Assembly: GCA_029747585.1 (NCBI GenBank)
Contig: JAPEVF010000373.1
Span: 1 to 44,038, forward strand
DNA: 44,038 nucleotides
Reading direction: 5' to 3'
Source: Pleurotus djamor
Taxonomy: Eukaryota > Basidiomycota > Agaricomycetes > Agaricales > Pleurotaceae
Shown: in pieces, positions 33,334 through 44,038 of the stretch
Position numbering within the stretch: the stretch's first letter is position 1
Layout of the letters: the number at the start of each line of letters is the position of its first letter
Notes under the pieces: model-generated
What the model saw: the letters and a program-made list of their open reading frames with translations, nothing else
Told to the model about the DNA's origin: nothing
Databases searched by the model: none
Translations under genes and position numbers: made by a program

Positions 33334-36300
33334 CTATTTAGCAGGAATCTTGCCGCGCAATTTCACATCACGGCTACTGGTACCGACCATGACTCCCATG
33401 TTGCCGTCTGGCTTGCGCCACCCTTGGGCGACGGTATCCCATATCGATAACGAGTGTCTCGAAAGCGTTATCGTCACCGTCCGTCGTTGCCCAGGCCCTA
33501 AATGGACACTATCGAACCCTCTGAGAATGGACGGCGGTTCTCGCGCCGACTCTGGAAACGCGATATACAACTGAGGAATCTAGGACGGACACTAAGTGTG
33601 GACAGAGGAAAGTGGCCACTCGGTGACATACCTCCGTTCCAGAAACAGGACCCACATTGTGCAAGTCAAAACTGACTTTGAAAGCAGGGCGATGCAACCT
33701 NAAAAAAGGTTATCACACTGGGAATTGCCGTTTGGCCCATTGTCCCCTCTTACCACAATGCAGTGGAAGACCCGAACCCAGTAGGACTGGGGTGGCCCGC
33801 ATCCCAATTGCTAGCTCCTACGTCATTATCCAGGGTAACCTTCGAAATCTTCAGATTCGAATACGCGAAGGACGTGTAACTGAGTCCAAATCCGAACTCG
33901 AAGCGTGGTGTGAGGTTGCGCTGGAACGTATAGTCTCATTCACGTGCACCACAAGAGGAAATCGAAGGCCATACCGCATCAAATCCACGATAGTCAATGA
34001 ATAACCTGAAAGCCGACCTGAGAGGGGGCCAATGCAGAAGAACGGTAGACTCACCCGTCGGTATAAGGTACGTTCAGATCTATCTCCTCGGACTACTTGA
34101 GCAGGATAGTCTTCCAGACGCTTGGCAATCGTATATGGTAGGCGACCCGATGGGTTTACACGCCCGTAAAGGACATCAGTGAGTGCATTTCCAGTCTCCG
34201 TGCCAGAAACGCCAGCCCATAAGACCTGGTGGGGTATGATTAGAACGACCCAACCACAACATTATTCTCAACTCACAGCAGTGACGTTCGGATGATCTAT
34301 CCATGACTCAACAAGCACTGGGCCAACGCTATGGACAACAACAACCGTATTCTTGTTTTGGGCTGCAACCGCAGCGATAAGAGCCTCTCCGCCATGCCAT
34401 GTAGTGAGATTAGCTCGATCACTCCCTTCACCTGAATCTGCATTGACGAATACCATTGCTACAGAACGTCCGATGGCCATATTTCCCGCCCGTGCAAGGT
34501 TAAAGTCATCTAGAATCCAAGAAATCGAAGTCCTGTCCGCCCGAGCTCGAGCTTGGATGGCTTCCAGTGGCTGTTAAAGGGGAGAAAGCTATCCGTTAAG
34601 GAGGGGTCAAGCCGCGAAGAAAGAGACATACAGAAATCAAGTATGTGAAGTTCGCTGTGCTAAGCGAATTCATCTCGCGTCAGCGAAGAGGTAAGTAAGG
34701 GTCAGGGGTGATCAAGGACTTACCCTGAGCCCCACCCCATCGCTAAGATTCCATCATCGCCGTTTTGATCCCTAAACTCGTTGGGTCCGATACGTCCTGG
34801 TCCAGCATCACTACCTGCAAGTAGGATACTACGTGGCTTTTGGAGAGGTAGCGTATTATTGATATTCTTCAACAAAACAATGCTCGCTGCTCCGATGTCT
34901 CTAACAACGGTATGATGATCGTCTTGAACATCGACATGTTCATTGGTCATTTCGTCGGCTGGGTTGTTTCCATTGAAATTGACTGCAGGAAACTCGGGCG
35001 AGTCTTGGTTCAGTAGGTACCATCCGGCCAAAATCCTGGTCTTGCGCAGAATTAGGGTGAGTTAGGGGGAATGTAGGAGACTACGAGGGGCTAACCGCCA
35101 TGTCCTCAAGTCGGGTTCGGGGAATGGTTCCATTCTGAACATACGTCGTGAGATTTCCTCCAAAATAGGACCCTATACCACGGTCCACATTTCCGGGCAT
35201 AGTCATCTAAGCAAACAGAGGTTGAGTATTGAAGGGACACGAAAAGAATGCGTGGAGCTGACGTCCAAACCAGCAACCGCAGAGAGTGTTGAATGAGTTC
35301 CACCCCAGTCAGACATGACATCTAGTCCGAAATCGAGTCAAGACCGGAACTAGAGGAAATCAAAGCAAGGAAGCGCACATCCCCGAAACCCAAGCTCCTG
35401 CTTGAGCAAACCATTGAGAGTTTCGTCATTCTCACAGGCATATGTTCCATTAATTTTGTCTTGTGATAGCTTTTGGATGAGTGTGTGTCAGATTGGGTTG
35501 GAAAGCTAGCTTACTGTAGCTGCACATCACGCTAGCAACTCCGGCCATCACACTTCGAATGAACGGCAGGGCATAAACTTCGTGTTGCGTGCGATCATCA
35601 ACATTGGATGACGAGGTCGTACGTGCCGTTTCTTGCTCGCTAAGATGATCCTCCATATTTATCATTTAACAATCCGAGTATGAGAGAGTAACCTCACTTG
35701 TCGATAAAATGTTTGGCACAGGCTTGGACACCCCCTTGTTGCATACCTAAGATGGTCTCGTAGGAAGCTATCCGTGGTACATGTCCAGTTAGGTATGTGT
35801 GAACTGTAATGACCGATGTAAAGCTTGCCTTCAGCAGCTAAGAAGGGATCAGCACCGAATCCCTCGAAATTTCTTCCTCCTTCAGCGACTCGTCCAAGAT
35901 TCATCATGGGTCCAAGGGCAACATTGACGCCTTTCCCAACATGTTCAAGGCCCATAAACAGCCCTCGCGTTCGCATGAAGTTGCGATTGAACCTAAAAGA
36001 TGCCAAAACTTAGAGAGGACCCAATAAAGCGGTCGACATATCCTTACGTTGCCGCTGTATTGATTCCCGAGGGAAAGGCTGTCACAAAATCGGCTAGACG
36101 GACTCCTAGGGGCGAATCCTGTTCCAAAAAAAACATGAAGCTCGGCAAGGGCGAGGTGGTTTATGCTACAAACCTGCAAGCATAGTCCTGGCCAACCACC
36201 ATCACCCTCTATCGCGGGGATATTCCCAACACAACGCCCTGAACGTCCAGTACTCGCAAGACCAGTCGTGATGGAAACCAACTCATCGAGCCCTAATTTT

Positions 36301-36832
36301 TCGACCTGCACGCAGAGTCAGAACGATGGTCGAGATGCACAAAGTAAAGCGAATATATCACAGGTCTTACCTTCGACTTCGCTTTGGAATAGGCCACTTT
36401 CCACGCCGTATCAAAATTAGGTATGACCGTACCACTCTCTCCTACGGGAGGCGGTTTGTTAGGGTTGGTTCCGGGAAACAGTCCAGGGATAGAGGATTGA
36501 AATGACGCAGGTCCATTGGAGGTGGGATGAACACCATCACTGGACTGAGGTTGACTCGGAGAGGCTGCAATACGACTCGAACTGGATACTGTCGTGGCGA
36601 TGGACGCGGAGGTTTTTCCGAGGGATGTCGACCCAGACGCGACATCAATCTGACTGGGAACTGGAAGGGACGCATTGGTTTCCACTACGGTCTGAGAAGA
36701 AGCGGGAAGTTGCGTCGTGCTGGTAAATGTGCTACGTATACCGAGACTTTTCGAAGACTCGGAACTGGAGGTAGGTGTAACGAGCAACACAACGTAGAGC
36801 AGCCCAAGAAGTCGCAGAGGCAGAGGTATCAT
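33334..36832 (-). pseudogene. GH3 beta-glucosidase, copy A, with frameshift and loop deletion
   Basis: Secreted enzyme family that releases glucose from beta-glucosides such as cellobiose. Seventeen exons: 36832-36371, 36305-36174, 36118-36048, 35992-35829, 35767-35698, 35639-35515, 35459-35379, 35321-35263, 35206-35096, 35040-34724, 34659-34632, 34570-34277, 34225-34055, 34005-33975, 33920-33754, 33698-33632 and 33579-33334. A signal peptide and Ser/Thr-rich stretch (about 25-110) precede the GH3 domain. The nucleophile motif VMSDW is present. A C-terminal FnIII-like domain ends in KLRGKIPAK. Two lesions: between SGE and DR only two residues remain where copy B has ten (near 34440), and the 171-nt exon 13 needs a frame change at about 34072-34078 to pass from VVRGDRS to NVPYTDG. 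Intron 4 starts with GC. It could be a live gene with a sequencing error at the frameshift, but the deletion suggests decay. Confidence 0.8.
33701..33701. other. Ambiguous base at a splice acceptor beside an A/T run
   Basis: An N in the intron acceptor of GH3 copy A (sense strand: T run, N, AG). A homopolymer miscall is the likely cause. The intron can still be placed. Confidence 0.85.
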
Positions 36833-37457
36833 CTCGAGTATAGGTTGAGGGAATCTTTACCTTTGTCTTCTCTAAAATGTTTCGAGCCTCTTTAAGTCGG
36901 CGAGCCTTCCGATTCAAAGAGTGCTGTGACTTTCCAGCCGAAACCAGAACCCAAGGAAGTTGGTAGTTCGGTCAGCACGAAGTAGGCGCATGACCCTCAA
37001 GTTTCGATCCCAAGGAATACAGGCCGGTATACCACATGGATGGAATGACCTTGTCCGCATATCATCATGCCAGACAACGAACGAGTTACTGCAACGAAAC
37101 CCACAAGCGCATGATTGTCAGTCACAAGTCATCACTAGAAGCACAAAAGAAGAGAACGAAACCTTCGCTTCCGTTCCTCCGCTTTGATGACGTTGAAGAG
37201 AGGACCGACCGGGCCACGGGCCACAACTGCTGAACCGATTTACCGTCCCGGAGGCAGGTAGGTAGATATGAGATAGCAAGTTGAATATGGGAGTCCAAGA
37301 GATCGTGGTAGCCATCAGACACAGTACAAACGAAAGTGCTCAATACAGCAAAACAGATAACAACGACAGCGTCAGTACAAATGCAAGAGTCACAGTCCAA
37401 GAAAGTTCATCGTCCTCTCGCTTTTATATTCTTCCCCAGTAGAACATCCGCAAATGT
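36833..37457. other. Spacer between the two GH3 genes
   Basis: About 625 nt with the promoter of copy A and the 3' region of copy B, both minus strand. No gene, tRNA or repeat recognised. Confidence 0.4.
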
Positions 37458-40400
37458 TTAAAGAGGAATCTTCCCTCGCAGCCTAACATCTTTGCTGCTA
37501 GCGCCGACGAAGAAGCCAATAGTACCCGCAGGTTTGCGCCAACCTTGGGCCACAGTGTCCCAGATGGACAAGTCATACCTAGACAGATTGATAGTGACTT
37601 GCTTGGCCTGACCAGGGGAAACTTCCACGTTGTTGAATCCCCTGAGTAGCGAAGGCGGCTCTCCAGCTGATGCGGGCATGTTGACATATAGTTGAGGGAT
37701 CTACCACACACGCATAAGAGAGAATCAAAATAAGATAGACAGCAAGAGGAACTCACATCTCCTCCGAAGACTTTACCGACATTCTTGACATCAAATGTCA
37801 CCTTGAACGCTGGGCGATGCAACCACAGGGCAGTAGAAGATCCTTGAGCATGGGGACTGGCTTTCCCTGCGGCCCACGCAGCTTCGAGAGCACCTCCTTT
37901 CCCATCAATCTTCGTAACGTGCAAGTTACTATACTCGAATTTGGTGTAACTCAACCCAAAGCCGAACTCAAAGCGAGGTGTGATGTTGTGGGCGTCGAAG
38001 TGTCTATAATCGATCTCCAGACCCTCGGAATATGGGATAGGCAGGATCTGCGAACCACCGAGGATGAGTTGAGCAGAATAGTCGGCTGGACTTTTGGCGA
38101 TGGTATATGGTAATCTTCCTGACGGGTTCCAGGACCCGTAGAGAACGTCAACCAAAGCGTTACCAGCTTCGGTACCAGGTAATCCAGCCCAAAGAACCTG
38201 ACACGATGTTTCATCAGCACCCTGTCAAGGTCAAAATGAGATGGCGGACTCACAGCCGTTACGTTCGGATGGTCAATCCAAGGCTCAAGGATAATTGGAC
38301 CAACGCTATGAACAACAACAATAGTGTTGTTATTCTGCGCAGCGACAGCGTTGATCAAGCTATCACCACTATGCCACGCCGTCAGGTTCTTCCTGTCGCC
38401 TTCATTGCCGTCAACGGTGATGTACTCTTCTCCAGAATCTGAGTTGACAAAGACCATGGCGACACTGCGACCAATAGCCATGTTACCCGCGCGAGGTAAG
38501 TTGAAGTCATCGAAAGACCACGAGAGTGAAGTGTGGTCCTTGCGTGCTTGAGCTTGGATAGCTTCGTAAGGCTAAAGGACGAGTCAAGAACAGCGGTNGG
38601 GGGGGTTACACGATCCACGCACCGAGATAAGATAGGTGAAATTAGCCGTGCTGAAAAAGACACGAACGTCAGGAAACGAGCGTTCAGTTTATCATGCTGC
38701 TCCTACTCACCCAGAACCCCAACCCATCGCCAAGACGCCATCAACTCCTCCTTGATCTGCGAAATGATTGGGACCGATTCGTCCTGGACCTGCATCACTT
38801 CCTGCAAGGAAAATACTTCTAGGCTTCTTCAACGGCAAAACGCCACCCTTATTCTTCAACAAAACGGTACTGGCAGCACCCATCTCGCGGACAAGGTCAC
38901 CATGGTCAGCCTGAACGTCGACATGGAAATTAGCTTGCGCATTGTCCGGTCTGAAGGCGTCAAAGTTGGTGGTGGGGAACTTGGGGTTATCTTGGTGGAG
39001 AAGGTACCATCCAGCGATGATACGCGTGGCCTAAGGTTTGAAATCAGCTTCCTCTCAGGACGCGATACGAACTTAGCTCACCATGTCATCCACACGGGAC
39101 TCTGGAATCCTCCCATCTCTCACGAACGCCGTCAAGTTTCCCCCAAAGTAAGAATCGCCGGAGTTGAATGTAACGTCACCTGGCATGGTCATCTAGAATA
39201 CGGAGAATGTAACGTAAGATCATCAAGACGGGAGAAGACACCCACATCAAGGCCAGCGACCGCCGAGAGCGTGGAGTGTGTCGCTTGCCAGTCGGACATA
39301 ACGACTACAGCATGACATGTATTTAGTTAGATCAGAAGCACTGGGAATGATGTTACTAAACGTACATCCTTGAAAGCCGATTTCGCGCTTAAGAACATCG
39401 TTCAACATCTTGTCGTTCTCACAGGCATAGGTTCCGTTGATTTGATCTACAGGGCATGGGAGTTAGCGGTCATAGACTTGATGTAAGGCGCCCAACTCAC
39501 TGTAAGAGCACATTACGCTGGCGACGCCGGCCATGGCACTCCTTAAAAAGGGATGTGCGTATATCTCATGTTGTGTCCGATCGTCGACATCTGAAGTCGA
39601 TGTAGTTCGTTTGTGTTCTTGCTCATTATTGATGTAATGCTTCGCGCAAGCTTGAACTCCCCCAGCTTGCATGCCAAGGATGGTCTCGTACGCGGCCTCT
39701 CCAGCGAGGAAGGGATCACCACCAAATCCTTCCCAGTTTCTACCCCCCTGGGCTACTCGGCCGAGGTTCATCATTGGTCCGAGGGCAATATGAACGCCCT
39801 TGCCGACATGTTCTTGTCCCATGAATAAACCGCGCTGCCGAATAAGTCGTCGGTTGAAAGTCGCCGCGGCATTGATGGCAGCAGGAAACGCGGTCGAGAA
39901 GTCACCAAAACGTACACCAAGTGGTGAATCCTCGAGACAGAGACCTGGCCAGTCTTGGATGGGAGGAATATTCCCGACACAAAGGCCGTTGGTCCATCCA
40001 ACACCCGTGGTGACATTGACTTTTTCTTCTAGAGAAAATTTCGAAATCTAAGGGGATAGTGTGGGACAGATTAGTCTCTAGACAAAGCGTAATGGAGGAT
40101 GACGCTGGAGAACCACTGCGGATGGCCGGAGCATGATGCATCAGAAAACGTGGGAAGGGTAGACTCGATCCCAGTCGTACTTGGTATCTAGTTCCTCGTT
40201 TGCGTGGGCAAAGAGGAGGGGGGAAATATTAATACGAGTCGGAATGTATATCCCCCATTATTTTCTCTTTTCCCAAAAACTTACCAGAACGGCTGGAATC
40301 GAGCCTATCTATCTGAAGGGCATCCATCTCCAGCTCGCTGGATACATGACCACTCGCAGTGAATTGACACGCGCCTTTGAGCAGGCGTGGTGCGTGTATC

Positions 40401-40903
40401 AAGAGAAAACGACGTACGAGAGCCTTTGCCTTTGCATATGCTTCCGCCCATTTGGGGTTGAAATCCGGAATTATGGGTGAATTCACAGGCGGAGGGTTAT
40501 TGGGATCGGTAACCTCAAAGACCCCCGGAACTGGAGACTGTGATGGAGCTGGAAACGGGTGAAATGTGCTTTGTACTGCCGAAGCCGTCGAGGCTGTCGT
40601 GAGTACGCTTGACGACGGTAGAGTCAACGAAACACTAGTCGTCGTAGAGACCACCATAGACGCAGACACGCTAGATGACGCGTCGGAGACAGTACTAACA
40701 CTTAGCACGGGTGATGAGACTGAGACTGAGACTGAGACTGAGATACTTGCTGCGCTCGACGACGACACGGGCAACGATGTCGACACCGAAGAGGTCAAGT
40801 CGACCAATGCCGTTGATCCAGAGGTCTCGTCGCTTTGGGCGGCGGCGGCAAGGGCAGCAGCCAAGAGATATACGCCTCTCGCTGTCCGAGACGTTTTCCT
40901 CAT
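37458..40903 (-). CDS. GH3 beta-glucosidase, copy B, intact
   Basis: Probably extracellular; hydrolyses terminal beta-linked glucose. Ten exons: 40903-40418, 40047-39501, 39446-39366, 39304-39246, 39192-39082, 39030-38711, 38650-38623, 38571-38254, 38197-37757 and 37700-37458, giving 877 aa. After a signal peptide-like start (MRKTSRTARGVYLLAAALAA) comes a Ser/Val/Thr-rich stretch to about residue 110. The GH3 domain follows: [62 protein letters not shown] and VMSDW (nucleophile Asp376). It also has SGEEYITVDGNEGDR (590-604), [14 protein letters not shown] and a C-terminal FnIII-like domain. Intron 1 is 370 nt, far longer than the rest. An N at 38598 lies in an intron. The gene is tandem with copy A; seven introns of copy A are missing here. 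Confidence 0.93.
38598..38598. other. Ambiguous base beside a G run, in a GH3 copy B intron
   Basis: An N stands before seven Gs within the intron between exons 7 and 8. It has no effect on the protein. Confidence 0.9.
40716..40745. repeat. GAGACT hexanucleotide repeat encoding Ser-Val repeats
   Basis: Four to five tandem GAGACT-like units on the plus strand. On the minus strand they encode the run of alternating Ser and Val in the low-complexity N-terminal region of GH3 copy B. Such units can change number by slippage without losing frame. Confidence 0.8.
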
Positions 40904-41655
40904 CGTTGTTGATGATGATGGAGCTGAGGAAAGATGTGGGTCCGTTGCGCCATGGATGCACGGTTAAAGTATGCGAACTTCGAGAATCCGAAGTCCAGTC
41001 GCACGTGGCCAAAACGGCCAACACATTTGTCTGGCTAAGGGTAGCTAAGGGTTTCTCGGGGCTTCTTTCCCGCTAGCGCTACTGATATGCACTTCAAAGT
41101 TAGAGCTTCTTCGTCATCAACGTCAACAGCTTCGGATGCGGGATGCCAGCGAAATCTCGAAGGCGACTGGTTCAAGTAAATACCCCACACACAAGTTGAA
41201 TGATGGTCTATCATGTTATACATTGATCATGTAACGTCGGCCTTCATGTGTATGATTCACCAGTGACCACATCGACTTGGTTCTCGAGGCCGTTACACCG
41301 AAAGCTTGCGCTGAGGTTCTACGTACGAGTTGACGTGGACTATTCTAATGAGAAGCTCACCGACTGGCAGGTGCTTGCCTTTCATTGAACTTCTTCGATA
41401 TATATATATGGGGCCAAGGAGTCTCATCAGGCTCTCCTCCATGCGCTCTCTAGGTCTTCGCAAGGAAAGTATCATGGGGTGTTCCATAAATATGTGGGAG
41501 GTCTTACGGAAGGGAAGCATTGTTTAACGTACATAAGTGCCGTACATCAGCGCTTCAGCCGAAGAGGGTGAAAGGTTTACCACGTAGCAAAGTCCAGAGG
41601 ACGTTCGAGCACTCCCGAATGTACCCCTCAATTGAGGCCAGAAGTTTACAGGAGC
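40904..41655. other. Spacer between GH3 copy B promoter and SDR 3' end
   Basis: About 750 nt with no supported gene. It contains an alternating TA run at about 41398-41409, roughly 500 nt upstream of the GH3 copy B start and thus not a core promoter by distance. The rest is the copy B upstream region and the 3' region of the next minus-strand gene. Confidence 0.4.
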
Positions 41656-42750
41656 TCATTGGAAATCATCAGGCAAGTTCAACAGCCGCCCTTCCATGCC
41701 TCCTTCTACCATGACTACCTGACCAGTAACATGCCCAGAAACCTTTTGAGACGAGAGCAGAGCAATTTGATAGGCAATATCCTTTGCCTCGGCAACCTTC
41801 TTTAATGGTGTGCTGGGGTTCAGAGCTGTCATCACAGCGCAATCAAAACAAGGTGCATGACACTTACGTCGCAAGAGCACGATGAACGAAAGCGATGTCC
41901 TTCAGTGCTTCTTCAGCCATCGGTGTTTTGACCCACCCAGGTGCGACGCAGTTGACTCTACCCTTAGGAGCAATCTTGACAATCTCGTTCTTCAGAGACA
42001 TGGTCAATCCATACATCATTGCTTGTCAAATCGTGTCAGCGTGATTTGGACGATGAAGTCGAGCAAGACGCACCGCTCTTCGTGACAGCGTAATCCGCGT
42101 GGCCCTCTTCGCCAAACTTTCCAGCTGTACTTCCAATAAACACGATGCTGGCATGATCTTTGATCTCTGCAGAGGCATTCGCAAGTTGCTTCAGGTATTC
42201 GCGCGTAACAAGGAACGAGGATGTTAGATTCGTGTTCATGGTTTGATTCCACCGATTGAGACTCATCGCAGCGAGAGGTACATCGGCCGTCGGCCAAATT
42301 CCATGGTTAATAACAGCGATCTGGACTATGCCAAAGTCATCGGTGGGGGCAAATAGGGCCGGGACGCTCTCCTCGTTTGTTAGGTCCGCGTGGATGGCCC
42401 GAACTCTCGTTGGTCCGTACGCATCAAGCAATAGTTTCAACGATGATGCATTCGTGTTGTAGTGCGCCGTTACCTGTGCTCCTAGTTCTGTGTACGACAA
42501 GAGAAGTATTAGCTTGAAAGCTTGGATATAGAGTATCGCCCGGTAGTGTACCGAGATACAGCTGAGTTGTTTCAAGGCCTATGTCACAGTGCTCAGTCAG
42601 AGTCGTTCCTGAGCTTAAGAAGCCGCAAACCTATCCCGCCGCTTGCACCTAGACGTCTTCGGTCACTAACGAGTGCTTGATCTGAACTTTGAAGACGGTG
42701 CGTTACATACCGGTAATCAAGACGTGGACGTCTTTCAATCCTAGATCCAT
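41656..42750 (-). CDS. Classical short-chain dehydrogenase/reductase
   Basis: NAD(P)-dependent oxidoreductase with unknown substrate. Six exons: 42750-42711, 42648-42631, 42578-42552, 42487-42074, 42021-41868 and 41812-41656. They give 269 aa, typical for a classical SDR. The cofactor motif TGASGGIG (13-20) is put together from exons 1-3, two of which are only 18 and 27 nt. Also seen are INHGIWP (NNAG-like), FIGSTAG with the catalytic serine, YAVTK (Tyr161, Lys165), RVNCVAPGWVKTPM and the C-terminal VEGGM. The acceptor of the last intron (41813) was chosen to give ALATTPLKKVAEAKDIA, the usual family reading. It is divergent from POL12, 231 nt apart. Confidence 0.9.
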
Positions 42751-42981
42751 TGCTATATAAGCTGACTTGGTTGGACGGATGATATCAGCTCAATCCACGA
42801 GCGAACGTGCCATGAGAAGCTGTTTATCCTTTTCCTGATTTCTCATGTCGCCACCGACAGGAGAAGGTAAACAGGGGCCGTACCGTGACGCGTGACAGAG
42901 CTCCACATGATGTGACAAGCGTGTCGAGGTTGGGTCACGGATCGGGCAGTCTTTGTCGCTCAAATTCTCATCCTTTCCACC
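42751..42981. promoter_or_regulatory. Divergent promoter region of SDR and POL12
   Basis: 231 nt between two outward-facing start codons, so it should carry both promoters. A TTATATAG-like element sits only a few nt before the SDR ATG, too close for a TATA box. A pyrimidine-rich CATCCTTTCCACC precedes the POL12 ATG. Confidence 0.5.
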
Positions 42982-44038
42982 ATGTCAGTATCCCTTCGCG
43001 AGGAGCTCAAAACGCGGTTTGGCGACGACCTGTCCGACGAGAAAATACTACGCGAATGTACGCACCTTCACTCTTACATCGGGAACAGTTGATGACAATG
43101 TTCGTCCAGGCGAAGACATCTGCCAGAAATTCGGACTCACGGCAGAAGATTTCTTTTTCAAAGCCGAAGCTGAACGAATAAACTTTTTATCTGGAGTACG
43201 AGGCTCTGAACTTACCGCGATCAACATGGAGACATGCAGCGCCATCCGGCAGAGCCTGAGGAGAGATCAAGAGGCGTCGAAAACAAAGAAAGTGCAGAAG
43301 ACTCGGGGGATGATGAAACCTTCGTTGGCTAATGTAGCGATGAGGGGATCAGGCATGCACCTGATAGCTCGTGCACGCGCTGGTGCACCATCCACACCAA
43401 CGAGGCCAGTAGTCAAAGCTGAACCTGCGACGCCTGAAGCGAGCATTCCGAAGTATCCCAGCTATGCTGGGCCGAGCAGAGTCTCATTTGAAGGTCCCAA
43501 GACATCGAAGCGTGCTTGTAAGTGATTCTTCCTATCTATATGAATGACTCCGCACATATTCACCTCAGATCGTTACATGTATGAGAAGATATATGAACGA
43601 AGCGAAGGTAGTCCTCATTCGACGCGCCAATGATAAAATAATGAATGATCGACACAGTGCTCGATGTCAGGATAGACGAATTCGCAGCGGCAATCAGGGA
43701 TTACTACGGCTGGGACGATCTAGGAGATCCAAGTGCCTCAACAAGCGTAATTATCTTCCGCCTGATCCCATGGTATCATCCCTTATCACTTTCTCAAGGA
43801 CCCCATTGTCGTTGTCGGACGCATAGTACCAGACGTTGACGCGTTCTCAGCCGAAGGCTCCCTCAAACTCACCGAGTCGTCTTTGGCCNTTGGAATCATC
43901 ACGANTACATNGNNTGNTNGGGCTCGANGTCCNCCTGCGCTTNCGAGTCCNNNTCTNAAAGTACGTAGTCCCTTNNTCTNTNTCNTGTTCACANTCTTNC
44001 TGTATNCCATCACTCTACTTTCCTTTCTCACTTTGTGT
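42982..44038 (+). CDS. POL12: DNA polymerase alpha subunit B, 5' part only
   Basis: Regulatory B subunit of the DNA polymerase alpha-primase complex, which starts nuclear DNA replication. Exons seen: 42982-43057, 43110-43517, 43569-43607, 43658-43746 and 43799-43960 (the last with many Ns), then a likely intron to the contig end. The N-terminal domain has MSVSLREELKTRFGDDL and FGLTAEDFFFKAEA, and a Pro/Thr-rich linker follows. The conserved start of the core is YRYMYEKIYERSEVLD, then DYYGWDDLGDPS, and DPIVVVGRIVPD at the OB-fold entry. The phosphoesterase-like C-terminal half is missing because the contig stops. The last 150 nt are too ambiguous for a reliable reading. Confidence 0.92.
43889..44003. 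other. Low-quality contig end
   Basis: Many isolated Ns occur within about 115 nt, unlike the four single Ns elsewhere. This marks unresolved end-of-contig sequence rather than biology. Confidence 0.9.

Noticed and set aside
41398..41409. Alternating TA run as TATA box of GH3 copy B
   Set aside because: It is about 500 nt from the start codon, too far for a core promoter.
1..44038. tRNA genes, rRNA, CRISPR arrays, insertion sequences
   Set aside because: I looked for cloverleaf-like signals, regular spaced repeats and transposase motifs on both strands and saw none I could support.

Overview
This 44 kb window is nuclear DNA from a filamentous basidiomycete, most likely an agaricomycete. Nearly every gene is cut by many 47-65 nt introns with GT..AG ends and CTNAC/CTAAC-like branch sites. 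The genes also include a fungal fruit-body lectin, a basidiomycete-type seven-transmembrane protein, and adenylate-forming reductases. Ns crowd the right end (43889 onward) and a gene is cut at base 1, so the window looks like a whole contig from a draft assembly. I could not fix the species.

Left part (1-24575), a candidate natural-product locus. Two paralogous adenylate-forming reductases (A-T-R, NRPS-like) lie in opposite orientation at the two edges: copy 1 on the minus strand (1-3333, cut by the contig end) and copy 2 on the plus strand (20229-24575, complete, 20 exons, 1095 aa). Between them are a seven-transmembrane protein (4187-5675), a gene-poor 1.7 kb spacer, a complete 20-exon reducing polyketide synthase (7343-15043, 2224 aa, KS-AT-DH-degenerate ER-KR-ACP-TE), and the nuclear gene for mitochondrial RNA polymerase RPO41 (15230-19879, 12 exons, 1344 aa). 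A plausible reading, which is inference, is that the PKS makes an unsaturated carboxylic acid, its TE releases it, and an A-T-R enzyme activates it and reduces it to an aldehyde or alcohol. RPO41 is an unrelated housekeeping gene inside the locus.

Middle part (24576-32907). A fruit-body lectin whose start codon appears to be split by an intron (25286-25765) is followed by adenylosuccinate lyase ADE13 (26098-28070), an SDR of the retinol-dehydrogenase type (28298-29628), a MYND zinc-finger protein (29840-32320) and, convergent to it, a small conserved protein with a WNCQDW motif (32380-32907, minus).

Right part (33334-44038). Two tandem GH3 beta-glucosidases lie on the minus strand. Copy A (33334-36832) has 17 exons, a frameshift and a loop deletion. 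Copy B (37458-40903) has 10 exons and is intact. Copy B lacks seven introns that copy A has, in two contiguous clusters. Then come a classical SDR (41656-42750, minus) and, divergent from it, the 5' part of the DNA polymerase alpha B-subunit gene POL12 (42982 to the contig end).

Exon models were made by hand from reading frame, splice signals and family motifs. Every junction given keeps frame, except where a frameshift is stated.
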